Assembly (NCBI GenBank): GCA_002505685.1
Contig: DAVT01000070.1
Location: 2,115-16,367, forward strand
Length of the DNA: 14,253 bases
Source of the DNA: Euryarchaeota archaeon UBA501
Lineage (GTDB): Archaea > Thermoplasmatota > Poseidoniia > Poseidoniales > Thalassarchaeaceae
Direction: 5' to 3'
Positions 1-7,509 of the stretch are shown here, one piece after another. The notes under the pieces are model-generated. The model saw nothing but the letters and a program-made list of their open reading frames with translations, was not told the origin of the DNA and searched no databases. Every line of letters begins with the position of its first letter. The first letter of the stretch is position 1. The position numbers were made by a program, and so were the translations under genes.

Positions 1-2
1 GA

Positions 3-59
3 GGGCCTCCAAGCAGAGGGCCTCCGGGTCGGCGAGGACCACCAAATCGCGGACCGCCA
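3..59 (+). repeat. In-frame Gly-Pro-Pro/RGPP collagen-like repeat
   Basis: In the same frame as the GH38 gene, these bases encode four Gly-Pro-Pro units separated by SR, GRR and NR. The repeats keep the amino acids but vary the codons (GGG or GGA for Gly; CCT, CCA or CCG for Pro). That pattern is expected if this frame is translated. The stretch is much more GC-rich than the rest of the window. It forms a basic, proline-rich tract directly before the acidic tract of the mannosidase. Confidence 0.7.
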
Positions 60-3000
60 GTGAAGGCCGATTCCGTGGAAAGTGATGAAGGGCAATCTGA
101 ATCATCCACATTTGATGCAGCATTGGCAAGAATGACCGGGCAAGAGAAAGAAGTCATCGTGGATGCTGAGGAATTGGCTGCTGAAGAAGCCGCTGAGGCA
201 AAAGCAGAGGAAGATGAACGGGTTGCTGCTAGCGAACAAAATGAAAAGTGGGAAGAACCTGAAGAGGAGGAAGAAGAGCCACTCCCCGAAATCGAACCAT
301 TACCAAAAGAAACCGCAGATGGCAGTCGATATCCTAAACTCACCAAGGCCAAAACTGGTCGATTGAAGGACGCTCCACTGACGGGTCACATTGTTCCTCA
401 TACTCACTGGGATCGAGCGTGGTATTTACCATTCCAAAAATACAGATATAGGCTGGTCGAGTTGGTTGATGATTTGCTCGACTTGATGGAAAACAATCCG
501 AAGGCTTACCCTACATTTGAGTTGGATGGCCAAACCATTGTCCTCGAAGATTATCTTGAAGTGAAACCTGAAAATGCTGGTCGAATTGAAAAATTGGTCA
601 ACAAAGGTCGATTGAATATCGGACCATGGTATGTTCTTCCTGACGAATTTATTGTGGGTGGAGAAGCTTTGGTTCGCAACCTGTTGATGGGTGACAGAAC
701 CGCAAAACGGTGGGGTGGCCGATCCGAGGTTGGTTATGTCCCTGACCCATTCGGTCACGTCGCTCAGTTGCCAGCCATTCTGAAGGGCGCGGGCTTGGAT
801 TCGTTCATTTTTACCCGTGGCGCTGGACCGTGGATTCAGGAAGCGGGCGGTGTGTTCAATTGGTATGCCAGCGATGGGAAAACCAAGGTTTTGGCCGTAC
901 AACAAGTTCCAGACTATCCAAATCTAATGGCTTGGGGTTTTGAAGAAAGACCACTGGACCGAAAGGACTCACTGGATGTCAATGTGGACACAGCAATGGA
1001 GAGGATGCAGCGACTATTGGACAAACATGAGGGAATGGGTTGGAAACCCGAAGTCTTGCTCTTTGGACAAGGTAGCGACCACACACATCCTCAACCGACT
1101 CTACCAATGTTGATTGGTAAAGCCAGCCAAAAATTCAATGGAAAAATCAAGTTTGAACATTCATCATTCCCTGCCTATATTGAAGCACTCAAAGGATGGT
1201 TGGGCAAGAAGAAAATGTTCCGCTACCAAGGAGAGTTGCATTCTGGATGGGATCGAAATATCCTGTCGGGAGTGTTTAGTGCTAGGCTGTATCTGAAGCG
1301 AGCCAACGATCAATCAATGCGTGTTTTGCGTGACAGAATCGAGCAATTGAGTGCTATTTCTTGTGCACATGGTGGGAGATTTAGAGGAGATCGATTGGAT
1401 TTGGCTTGGAGGGAAATCTTGCGCAATCATCCACACGATGACATCTGTGGTTGCAGTGTGGATGAAACCCATGACGATATGGAAGTTCGATTCAAGCATG
1501 CGGACCAAATCAGTGCCATGCTTGAGGATGATTTGCGATTGGAATTGAGAGAACAAATGGATTTGTCTCATGAAGACCGTGATGCGGTTCCAGTCTTACT
1601 GCATAATCCATTGGCCAAGGCTTGGTCTGGTTCATTGATGATCGACCTTGCAGTTCCCAAATTCAGGTGCTGGCTCGATCACGGGTTGCCGGTCAAAATC
1701 GAAATGGCAGCCCCTGCCGGAGATTGTATGATTCATACTTCAGGTCTGAAAATTACACCGAAATCTTGGGATTTACACGTACATTATGACCGCGTTGCAA
1801 ATGTCGAATTACCACGAGTTATCGGCAGAATTCATGTTCATCGATTGCCACCCGGTCTGTCGGTCGCACACATCTTACCTGGCCGCGGGAGCACCAGTTT
1901 ACCCGCAGAACCTGTCAACTTGGGCGGCGAGTTTGGTAGGACCGATTGGATGGACAACGGTTTGGTCAGAGTCTTGTTCCGGGCCGATGGTCGATTCGAC
2001 ATCATGGACCACTCGACCGGACGGCACATTGTTGGTGCAGGGCGGTTGGAAGATTCGGAAGATGCAGGAGATTCCTATGATTGGTCGGCTGGTGGGCATC
2101 CTGTCCCACAGGCGGCAGGTCGAGGAGAAAAAATGCATGAGAGAGTCTTGGCCAATGATTCCCGGTTTGCCGATATGGATGAAGCAAACCGCCAAGTGTA
2201 TCTGACCATCGAACAACAAGATGATTGGACTGCAACGGTGCGCTTGCATATCGCATGGGCACTTCCAGCAAGATTCGATGATGCGACACAAAAGCGCAGC
2301 GAAGAATTGGAGTGGAACACGATTGATCACTACATTACTCTGCGCAGTGGACACTCGATGGTTGAGGTGGAAACTTGGGTTAACAATGCCTGCGAGGACC
2401 ATCGACTTCGATTACACATTCCAACGGGTGTCGATGCAAAGAACGTTCATGCTGGTGCGGCCTTTGATGTGGTTGAACGACCTGCGAATTGGCCCCACCA
2501 TCCCGGTTGGGAACAACCGCATGTTCCAACACAACATTTCAGCGACCTGTTAATGGCCGAAGAGAAAGGAGGAGGAGTGGCTCTCTTCTGTCCTGGCTCA
2601 AATGAATATGAAGCGATGACCGGCGAACATGGAACAACATTAGCGGTTACATTGCTTCGCTCAACGGGTTATCTCAGTCGAGATGGCTTTGCCAGTCGAC
2701 GGAATCGTGCAGGTCCGGTATTTGCAGCCCCCGGTGCACAATGCAAGGGAGCGATTTGTACACGATGGTCGGTTCTGGCTTACGAAGATTCGTGGGCAGA
2801 GGCAAACATTCACCAAATTGCAGAAACATATGCATGCCAAGCAAGCATAATTTCAGCACTTCCGAAACCACAACTCGATGGAGAATTTGATGAAGTTTGT
2901 ACGGAAGGTACTCGTGGACAACGGATGCAACCAATCCGCTTGGTAGGAGATGGGCCCATGCCGATTATCGCTTGCTTCAAGCCCGCAGCTGACGGCAATG

Positions 3001-3188
3001 GAAATGTGGTGCGGCTCTACAATCCAACCGATCAAGTCTGGGACGGTAGAATTGAAACCGACCTCCCATTGTTTAATGTTAGAGGATGTGATTTGTTGGA
3101 GAATGAAACAACAAAACCACGTATCTCCAAATCAGGATGGCCTGCCAAACTTAACGCAAAATCGATTGCAACTTGGCGATTCAATTGA
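3..3188 (+). CDS. GH38 alpha-mannosidase (mannosylglycerate-hydrolase-like), 5' end cut by window edge
   Basis: This is a retaining, zinc-dependent GH38 glycosidase expected to cleave alpha-mannosides. Numbering from the GTG at 60, the zinc-binding HTHWD motif is at residues 114-118 (His114, Asp118), the PDPFGH motif with the predicted nucleophile Asp229 is at 228-233, and the bacterial-type NHPHDD motif with His459 is at 457-461. The beta-rich GH38 C-terminal region runs to about 1042. Residues 1-108 are not catalytic: they are disordered and acidic (31 Asp/Glu in the first 85). The frame stays open to the left edge and encodes an RGPP-type repeat before the GTG, so the protein probably begins outside the window and the GTG is probably internal. 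No signal peptide is visible. It leads a plus-strand operon with the carboxypeptidase (9 bp spacer). Family confidence is high; substrate (N-glycan, mannosylglycerate or other mannoside) is unknown. Confidence 0.9.
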   Translation, partial: GPPSRGPPGRRGPPNRGPPVKADSVESDEGQSESSTFDAALARMTGQEKEVIVDAEELAAEEAAEAKAEEDERVAASEQNEKWEEPEEEEEEPLPEIEPLPKETADGSRYPKLTKAKTGRLKDAPLTGHIVPHTHWDRAWYLPFQKYRYRLVELVDDLLDLMENNPKAYPTFELDGQTIVLEDYLEVKPENAGRIEKLVNKGRLNIGPWYVLPDEFIVGGEALVRNLLMGDRTAKRWGGRSEVGYVPDPFGHVAQLPAILKGAGLDSFIFTRGAGPWIQEAGGVFNWYASDGKTKVLAVQQVPDYPNLMAWGFEERPLDRKDSLDVNVDTAMERMQRLLDKHEGMGWKPEVLLFGQGSDHTHPQPTLPMLIGKASQKFNGKIKFEHSSFPAYIEALKGWLGKKKMFRYQGELHSGWDRNILSGVFSARLYLKRANDQSMRVLRDRIEQLSAISCAHGGRFRGDRLDLAWREILRNHPHDDICGCSVDETHDDMEVRFKHADQISAMLEDDLRLELREQMDLSHEDRDAVPVLLHNPLAKAWSGSLMIDLAVPKFRCWLDHGLPVKIEMAAPAGDCMIHTSGLKITPKSWDLHVHYDRVANVELPRVIGRIHVHRLPPGLSVAHILPGRGSTSLPAEPVNLGGEFGRTDWMDNGLVRVLFRADGRFDIMDHSTGRHIVGAGRLEDSEDAGDSYDWSAGGHPVPQAAGRGEKMHERVLANDSRFADMDEANRQVYLTIEQQDDWTATVRLHIAWALPARFDDATQKRSEELEWNTIDHYITLRSGHSMVEVETWVNNACEDHRLRLHIPTGVDAKNVHAGAAFDVVERPANWPHHPGWEQPHVPTQHFSDLLMAEEKGGGVALFCPGSNEYEAMTGEHGTTLAVTLLRSTGYLSRDGFASRRNRAGPVFAAPGAQCKGAICTRWSVLAYEDSWAEANIHQIAETYACQASIISALPKPQLDGEFDEVCTEGTRGQRMQPIRLVGDGPMPIIACFKPAADGNGNVVRLYNPTDQVWDGRIETDLPLFNVRGCDLLENETTKPRISKSGWPAKLNAKSIATWRFN

Positions 3189-3190
3189 GG
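3187..3190 (+). promoter_or_regulatory. Shine-Dalgarno-like GAGG for the carboxypeptidase gene
   Basis: GAGG overlaps the TGA stop of the mannosidase gene and lies 7 nt before the ATG at 3198. The ribosome binding site inside the upstream stop suggests translational coupling of the two genes. Confidence 0.5.
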
Positions 3191-3197
3191 CGCATAT

Positions 3198-4298
3198 ATG
3201 CCAGAGGATGCGGAAGTTCATCGCTGCTTTGCCACTGAATATGTCACTGCACGACAGAGACTGCTTGACCAAGCGGAGAAGATGGAACTAGAGGTCGAAT
3301 CGATTCCTATTACAGAAAAGGGTCCTCACGAAGAAACGCTATCGACAGATTATCTCTGGTTTGGGCCCAAAGATGCAACGAAATTAATTCTCCACACTTC
3401 AGGAGTTCATGGAGTCGAAGGGTTTCCCGGCTCAGCAGCTGCAATCCACATACTTGCTGCATTGAAAAAAAAGGAAATGGTATTGCCTGATGATTGTGCA
3501 ATCGCATTCGCCCATATCATCAACCCTTGGGGCATGGCATGGCTGCGAAGGGTCAACGAAGACAATGCAGATTTGAATCGAAATTTTTTGCCCCCAGGTG
3601 AGGAATACGAAGGTGAACCTGAAAATTACGCAAAGTTGGATCATTTACTAAATCCAACCAGTATGCAAAAAGGAAGGGAGTATTACACGATTAGAGCCGC
3701 TTGGCACTCTTTCCGCCTAGGTTTTGCCAACGCAAAACAAGCGGTACAAGAGGGACAGTACACCCGGCCGAAATCTCTGCAATTTGGAGGCTCAGAACTG
3801 ACAGAATCCAGCCAGAATTTCATTGCATGGTGCGAGCGGAACTTAACAAACGTAGAGCGAGTTGTTTGGATTGATTTCCACACCGGATTGGGTCCCTTTG
3901 GCGTCGACTCACTTCTCGTTGGAGAGAATGTGAATGAAGCAGCACTCAAGCAGCGATATGGTGCAAGAATCCAGCCACTGGACCCGAAAAAAGGCGTGGC
4001 GTACAAAATTCGTGGAGGAATTCAAGCGGGAATTGAGGCGAGGTTTCCAGACAAAGAATGGACGAGTATAACACAGGAATTTGGCACCATCAAACCCATC
4101 CCACTCTTGCGTTTGGCCCGTGCAGAGAACCGATTGACCCAATGGAGCGGGAAACCACCCCTCAGGCTTCTTGGTAGTACTGAAAGGCGTGAAATGCTCG
4201 ACGCATTCAACCCACGTTCTCTCAAATGGAGAAAAATGATCCTTGAGCGTTCAAGGGCAATCATTGTTGATGCAATTGCTCATCTGTCGGAGGAATGA
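3198..4298 (+). CDS. DUF2817 / M14-like zinc carboxypeptidase
   Basis: This 366-residue protein matches the DUF2817 branch of the M14 metallocarboxypeptidase clan. Visible landmarks are the zinc motif HxxE in SGVHGVEGF (His71, Glu74), INPWGMAWLRRVNEDN followed by DLNRNF (Asn127-Arg128, the usual substrate-binding Asn-Arg pair), the third zinc ligand in DFHTGLGPFG (His228), and a candidate catalytic Glu294 in TQEFGT. All key positions are present, so it should be an active zinc hydrolase. It has no signal peptide and is probably cytoplasmic. The real substrate of DUF2817 proteins is poorly known; an aminoacyl or peptidyl bond on a small molecule or glycopeptide is possible. Its place between a mannosidase and a sugar kinase suggests it trims the peptide part of imported glycopeptides, but that is inference. 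Confidence 0.85.
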   Translation: MPEDAEVHRCFATEYVTARQRLLDQAEKMELEVESIPITEKGPHEETLSTDYLWFGPKDATKLILHTSGVHGVEGFPGSAAAIHILAALKKKEMVLPDDCAIAFAHIINPWGMAWLRRVNEDNADLNRNFLPPGEEYEGEPENYAKLDHLLNPTSMQKGREYYTIRAAWHSFRLGFANAKQAVQEGQYTRPKSLQFGGSELTESSQNFIAWCERNLTNVERVVWIDFHTGLGPFGVDSLLVGENVNEAALKQRYGARIQPLDPKKGVAYKIRGGIQAGIEARFPDKEWTSITQEFGTIKPIPLLRLARAENRLTQWSGKPPLRLLGSTERREMLDAFNPRSLKWRKMILERSRAIIVDAIAHLSEE

Positions 4299-4325
4299 AG
4301 AGAGGCGTACGCTTCGGTGGTTCAG

Positions 4326-5186
4326 ATGAAACGTATCGATGTTCGAGCTCCGGTCCGCTTAGATCTTGCAGGGGGTTGGACGGATGTCCCGCCATACACG
4401 CATGATTTAGGAGGTGAGGTGGTCAATGTTGCCATCAATATCCATGCTCATGCATCACTGGAAATTGATGCGGAAGGAAAACTGTCAGTAAACTATCGAT
4501 GTGATGCACCTGTCGGTTCGGGATTGGGTACAACTGGAGCGATTAACGTGGCATTGATGGCGGCGATCAACGGTTCAGAAAATGCTGAAGAAGCAGCATA
4601 TCAATTTGAAGCACTGCTCGGAAATACAGGTGGCAGACAGGATCAATGGGCCGCAAAATATGGTGGATTCAACCATTTGATGTTCATCGGAGATTCAGTC
4701 GAAGAAATGCCGTTCGACCCACCACGAAGTGTTCGCTTTTGGTTACAAAAACACCTCATCGTAGCCAATAGCAAAATCCCTCATGTAAGCGGGGATTTGC
4801 ACGATTCAATTTGGAAAAAATATGCCGAAAAGGATGCGAGTGTCATGGACGGTTTGATGACCATTCGCCTAGCTGCACGAAAAATGGCACAAGGGCTTGA
4901 TCAAGATCGACGCGACCTGATTGTCGAAGCACTTCACGAAGTTTGTGCAGGTGTGGATGCCCTAGACCCTGCTCTGCACGAGCCATTCAGAGAGGTTGTA
5001 GAACCACTTGTTGCGAATCGGGATGTAGCCGCATGGAAAGCACTCGGTGCAGGAGGCGGAGGTTGTGTCGCACTTCTTGCAGGAGCGGGAAAACAAGACG
5101 TTGTAATCGAAGCATGCAAGGCTGCTGGATGGGACGTATTGGAATGGGATTACGATGACGATGGACTCGTTGTTACTGCCAACTGA
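4326..5186 (+). CDS. GHMP sugar kinase, L-fucokinase / heptose-7-phosphate-kinase type
   Basis: This 286-residue GHMP-superfamily kinase would phosphorylate a sugar at the anomeric hydroxyl using ATP. The N-terminal signature RAPVRLDLAGGWTDVPPY (7-24) is close to that of fucokinases and HddA-type heptose kinases. The ATP-binding motif is PVGSGLGTTGAIN (62-74), slightly different from the usual GLGSSAA. The block NTGGRQDQWAAKYGGFN (100-116) is typical of the HddA/fucokinase group, and motif 3 is GAGGGGCVAL (241-250). I chose the ATG at 4326 because a GGTGG sits 5 nt upstream and the conserved strand begins immediately; an in-frame GTG at 4317 is the alternative. It follows the carboxypeptidase gene by 27 bp, in the same operon. 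Its stop overlaps the converging gene by 14 bp. Substrate (fucose, mannose or another hexose) cannot be fixed from the sequence. Confidence 0.85.
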   Translation: MKRIDVRAPVRLDLAGGWTDVPPYTHDLGGEVVNVAINIHAHASLEIDAEGKLSVNYRCDAPVGSGLGTTGAINVALMAAINGSENAEEAAYQFEALLGNTGGRQDQWAAKYGGFNHLMFIGDSVEEMPFDPPRSVRFWLQKHLIVANSKIPHVSGDLHDSIWKKYAEKDASVMDGLMTIRLAARKMAQGLDQDRRDLIVEALHEVCAGVDALDPALHEPFREVVEPLVANRDVAAWKALGAGGGGCVALLAGAGKQDVVIEACKAAGWDVLEWDYDDDGLVVTAN

Positions 5187-6048
5187 TTCCTTCGATGGTC
5201 TTTGAAAGGGTGGAAATTGCTGGTTGCAATGCTTCGATGATATTGGCTGACCAGTCGACGACATCTTCTGTCGATTCTGAGCGCCCGTGTAATAATGGCC
5301 AGCGGCCCATCGATGGCGGCCACAATTCCACATCTCCTGCAAATTGCAGTTTGTAGGCGTGGGGATTTGCGGCCCATTCCATATTGTTGGCAAGATGAGA
5401 AAGAGCCCCCCGATGGCCGTTGCATAACGCGACTGTACGCAAACCATCCAAACGATTTGCCTCGTCCTCATCAGGTCGGTCTAATTCGCCGGGTGGGGCT
5501 CGTTCAAACAAAAGAAAACCACGTTTTGAGATATTCTGATTCCACCCAAGTCCCACAAAAATAGTGAACAGACTGCACCATGATTCAGGGGCTCGCACAT
5601 ACCAGCCCATCCGATCTGTTTTGTTGTCGACTTCTAGATGCCATGTCCAGTTCGGTAGCATTGGTTCCAACCGCAGACGCAAATCTGCTAGCAATCTGCG
5701 ATTTTCTTCCACAGATTCCCCCTCAATCAATTCCGGTTCTCCTATCTGCTGAATCAGCCATTGTCGCATTTCCGGAGGAAAGCATTGGGGGGACATCGAC
5801 CAACGATGAACCCCCATTCGTTGTGGGCCCTCATTCATTTTCACATCATTTGCAGCCCATCGGTGGATGGAATCTGCGTCGTTTCCCTCTCCAATCAACA
5901 ATGATAGGCGGGCGTCTTCCAATCGGATGCTATTCGGTGTCATCTTGATTTTGAGTTCACCTTCTGGAAAGGGTTGATGGCCTCCCGAGAGGGGGTGGTC
6001 GTCAAAGTCCACCTCTTCCCAAAGTCGGGCGAACAAATCCCGCTCCAT
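5173..6048 (-). CDS. Hypothetical protein, last gene of the glucuronokinase-like operon
   Basis: I do not recognise this 291-residue protein. It is acidic, soluble and rich in Trp and Pro, with no signal peptide or transmembrane helix. Recognisable stretches are LPNWTWHLEVDNKTDRMGWY (about 130-149), then a short hydrophobic SLFTIFVGLGW strand and a RGFLLFERAPPGELDRP segment, and a C-terminal region with ELWPPSMGRWPLLHG. The alternation of strand-like and turn-like segments suggests an alpha/beta or beta-sandwich fold, but this is a guess. It starts 25 bp after the GH67-like gene and is very probably co-transcribed with it and with the glucuronokinase-like gene. A role linked to uronic-acid sugars (binding or accessory enzyme) is suggested only by context. 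Its stop overlaps the convergent kinase gene by 14 bp. The start ATG has no clear ribosome binding site. Confidence 0.75.
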   Translation of the reverse strand: MERDLFARLWEEVDFDDHPLSGGHQPFPEGELKIKMTPNSIRLEDARLSLLIGEGNDADSIHRWAANDVKMNEGPQRMGVHRWSMSPQCFPPEMRQWLIQQIGEPELIEGESVEENRRLLADLRLRLEPMLPNWTWHLEVDNKTDRMGWYVRAPESWCSLFTIFVGLGWNQNISKRGFLLFERAPPGELDRPDEDEANRLDGLRTVALCNGHRGALSHLANNMEWAANPHAYKLQFAGDVELWPPSMGRWPLLHGRSESTEDVVDWSANIIEALQPAISTLSKTIEGISWQ

Positions 6049-6073
6049 GTTTCTCGCGAAAAGGTCGTATGAC

Positions 6074-7507
6074 TTAATCCATCACTGAAAGTGGAGGTAG
6101 TGAATCTTCTGCCAATCGCTCCAATAGTAGAGATTTGCATGCATCCCTTGATAGTGGGGCATGATTGAGTAAAGTATCCCATGTTTCTTCAGTCCATTCC
6201 GCAAATCGGCAAGCCCAGCGATAGGATTCAATGATGAATTCAGTATATTCGCAAGCGGGTAGAGATTCGGCTTCCATGAGGTGACTGCGCGCCATCGCAG
6301 ATGCCAAAGCACGTTCTGAACGCAGTAGGTCTGCCATATTGTGTTCGGCGACAGTATTGGCAATTTTTGCACAAGCACCGGGAACGAAATTGTCATCTCT
6401 AAACCAATTTTCAGATGGCATCCATGTTTGGTTTTCAAGAATTTTCCACACGTCCAAATACCGCAGGCGCAAAATCAATTCAGGGCTCTTTTCCAGAAGG
6501 TTTTGAAGTTCAAAAGGCAACTGATTATTGGATATCCACTCGCTCAAAATTTCACTTGCCTCCCGGTCTGGGTCCGCGGTTAAAGCGAGCGCTGCATGTA
6601 AGTTCATATCTGCCCAAAGTGAGTCCTCAGCATGGCGATTGGACCATCCACCTCCAATGGGAATTATCCAACTTCCTGCCCAATCCTGTGGGCGTGAATT
6701 GGCAAGTCCAGTTCGCCCACGTTCTCCGCATTCAATCGGTCCTTGACTCCATTCAGGCCCCATCCAATTGGGCACCATGCCAATGAATTCGTATTCTCGC
6801 TCGCACTGAAACTCAACCAACCGCGCAGGTCCAGTTTCAGTGATGGATGGGTTCCATGGTTGATGTCTCCAGTAATCGGTTTTCGTGTGTTTGACCGAGA
6901 CAAAAAATCGGGGATCTCCACCCCATTTAGAAAGCACTTGAGATTGCAGAAGACGGTTTGCATGAATGCCATCCTCTGTAAGATCCCAAAGTCGAAGTAT
7001 GCATCGTTTACCTCCTTCTCGACAAACTACTGTTTCCAACAATTCGATGACTTTACGTCGACGTGAAATTTCATCCATTGAGGAACAATCAATGCATTGA
7101 CAATCAAACAAACCAACGCGCTTAATTTCCGAATCTGAACTCTCAAAAGTTTCTCCGTAACGGAACACTAACCCCCGAATTTGGGGTACAGATTCCACAA
7201 CATCTCGAATGGCTTGCGCCGTTATCTCCCAAGTTTCCTCAAGTCCCGGGCAACCAGCATCAGAGTTTGCAGGGAGGGTGAATATATCGTCCATCAACCA
7301 TACACCTAAACCAAGGTCTGAAACTTCTTCAACTTCTTCGACAAGTTCTGGGGTCACCCCATACAGACAACCGCTCATTTGATCGGACAACACAACATCT
7401 GTGAATCCCAATTTCAGCAACCTTTGCGGATTTCGGTAATCTGTTTCTAATCGCTCAAACAACGGAGAATCATGGATGTAAGCAATTCGCATCCGATTCT
7501 CGGGCAT
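6074..7507 (-). CDS. GH67-like (alpha-glucuronidase-type) glycoside hydrolase family protein
   Basis: This 477-residue protein looks like a divergent relative of GH67 alpha-glucuronidases, built on a TIM barrel. Three stretches resemble the GH67 active site: RGLVFRYGET (111-120) with a candidate acid Glu119, SVKHTKTDYWRHQPWNP (204-220) with Asp211, and LVEFQCEREYEF (230-241) with Glu232. The last two recall the paired Asp and Glu bases of GH67 enzymes. The segment around 299-325, with NLHAALALTADPDREASEIL, resembles the helical part after the barrel. It lacks the N-terminal domain of typical GH67 enzymes, which are near 700 residues. A CxCxxC cluster (Cys136, Cys138, Cys141) is extra. No signal peptide is visible, so it is probably cytoplasmic. 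It starts 2 bp after the glucuronokinase-like stop. The family call is from memory of motifs; alpha-glucuronidase activity is plausible but unproven, and another TIM-barrel hydrolase family is possible. Confidence 0.6.
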   Translation of the reverse strand: MPENRMRIAYIHDSPLFERLETDYRNPQRLLKLGFTDVVLSDQMSGCLYGVTPELVEEVEEVSDLGLGVWLMDDIFTLPANSDAGCPGLEETWEITAQAIRDVVESVPQIRGLVFRYGETFESSDSEIKRVGLFDCQCIDCSSMDEISRRRKVIELLETVVCREGGKRCILRLWDLTEDGIHANRLLQSQVLSKWGGDPRFFVSVKHTKTDYWRHQPWNPSITETGPARLVEFQCEREYEFIGMVPNWMGPEWSQGPIECGERGRTGLANSRPQDWAGSWIIPIGGGWSNRHAEDSLWADMNLHAALALTADPDREASEILSEWISNNQLPFELQNLLEKSPELILRLRYLDVWKILENQTWMPSENWFRDDNFVPGACAKIANTVAEHNMADLLRSERALASAMARSHLMEAESLPACEYTEFIIESYRWACRFAEWTEETWDTLLNHAPLSRDACKSLLLERLAEDSLPPLSVMD

Positions 7508-7509
7508 CC

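Noticed and set aside
1..63. An upstream gene in another frame ending at TGA 61-63, overlapping the GTG at 60 as GTGA, with the mannosidase starting there.
   Set aside because: That frame is also open, so the overlap is possible. However, the Gly-Pro-Pro repeats with synonymous third-base changes occur only in the mannosidase frame, which indicates that this frame is the translated one.
1899..2402. 167-codon minus-strand open frame inside the mannosidase gene.
   Set aside because: It is fully contained in a conserved gene on the other strand and resembles no protein; it is a shadow frame.
4317..4325. GTG at 4317 as the start of the first GHMP kinase.
   Set aside because: The ATG at 4326 lies 5 nt after a GGTGG and directly precedes the conserved first strand. 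The GTG remains possible and adds only three residues.
4962..5471. 169-codon minus-strand open frame across the kinase end and the hypothetical gene.
   Set aside because: It is antisense to the kinase's conserved C-terminal motif region and a shadow of the 5173-6048 gene in another frame; its composition is not protein-like.
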